From: an uncultured Lachnospiraceae bacterium | GTDB lineage: Bacteria > Bacillota > Clostridia > Lachnospirales > Lachnospiraceae | Reading direction: 5' to 3' | Assembly (NCBI GenBank): GCA_910586615.1 | Contig: CAJUJP010000032.1 | Span: forward strand, 1 to 40,538 | Length of the DNA: 40,538 nucleotides | Part shown: positions 40,385-40,538 of the stretch, one piece after another | Numbering within the stretch: the stretch's first letter is position 1 | Layout: each line of letters begins with the position of its first letter | The notes under the pieces: model-generated | The model's database searches: none | Told to the model about the DNA's origin: nothing | Seen by the model: the letters and a program-made list of their open reading frames with translations, nothing else | Translations under genes and position numbers: made by a program

Positions 40385-40538
40385 TGGTTAAGCCCTCGAC
40401 CGATTAGTACATATCAGCTTAACACATTGCTGTGCTTACACCTTATGCCTATCTACCTCGTAGTCTCCAAGGGGTCTTACTTATCTGGGATATCTCATCT
40501 TGAGGGGGGCTTCACGCTTAGATGCCTTCAGCGTTTAT
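40385..40538 (-). rRNA. 23S ribosomal RNA, 3' end (partial)
   Basis: The minus strand reads as the 3' end of 23S rRNA: CTGAAGGCATCTAAGCGTGA, CCCCTCAAGATGAGATATCC and, at the end, ACTAATCGGTCGAGGGCTTA. The gene continues beyond the window. No 5S rRNA follows: 40247-40384 holds only a hairpin (GAGAATCCgtcaGGATTCTC) before the terminators. Confidence 0.95.

Overview
The window looks like chromosome from a Gram-positive anaerobe of the class Clostridia, most likely Lachnospiraceae. This is inferred from strong GGAGG-type ribosome binding sites, the FtsA-like protein with a long C-terminal extension, a UPF0210 (PFL) protein paired with an ACT protein, a two-gene SufC/SufB-like locus, FeoAB, and a CheV plus a CZB chemoreceptor. 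No genome identity can be proved from the sequence alone. Most genes are ordinary housekeeping genes on the minus strand; only five clear genes or pairs lie on the plus strand.

Layout. 0.2-2.1 kb: a MerR regulator and a serine hydrolase behind a textbook MerR promoter. 2.2-5.0 kb: pta, then divergent tmcAL. 5.0-9.1 kb (minus): SufC-like ATPase, SufB/D-like protein, cardiolipin synthase and PlsC. 9.4-11.5 kb (minus): a GH13 alpha-glucan hydrolase followed by an HPr/Crh-like protein, under a cre-like operator. 11.7-15.6 kb (minus): cysteine-cluster protein, epimerase, feoA, feoB. 15.8-17.2 kb (plus): soluble CZB chemoreceptor. 17.4-26.7 kb (minus): zinc-finger membrane protein, polA, coaE, FtsA-like, WalJ/YycJ-like hydrolase, ACT protein, UPF0210. 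26.9-29.3 kb (minus): GH25 lysozyme, degenerate M23 protein, bactofilin. 29.5 kb: tRNA-Leu(CAA). 29.7-33.3 kb (minus): ung-lysA and an isolated hisH-hisF pair. 33.5-36.2 kb (minus): a very acidic membrane protein with thirteen 11-residue repeats. 36.6-39.1 kb: a SIR2-like protein, a decayed AT-rich stretch, and a frameshifted Nudix gene. 39.1-40.0 kb: cheV. The window ends inside the 3' end of a 23S rRNA gene on the minus strand.

The most unusual signal is not a gene. Three intergenic elements (3395-3568, 11578-11717, 36256-36388; 133-174 bp) each have inverted ends of 12-14 bp, internal hairpins, and a perfect 8-bp direct repeat immediately outside both ends. They look like non-autonomous miniature transposons (MITEs). 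Two share the same ends, starting GTAAC; the third has related ends, starting GTTAC. Further hairpin clusters (9189-9298, 18831-18896, 33382-33456, 38383-38464) have similar folded architecture or share modules with each other, but lack clear terminal repeats with target duplications.

Other points worth a second look: the HPr-like protein has no active-site histidine but keeps the regulatory-serine region and follows a carbohydrate gene with a cre-like site; the M23 protein next to bactofilin has lost its zinc ligands; DNA polymerase I lacks the proofreading acidic motif; a palindrome overlaps the -10 box of the SufBC-like locus; and the acidic repeat protein carries a FliM-like EEIDxLL motif.
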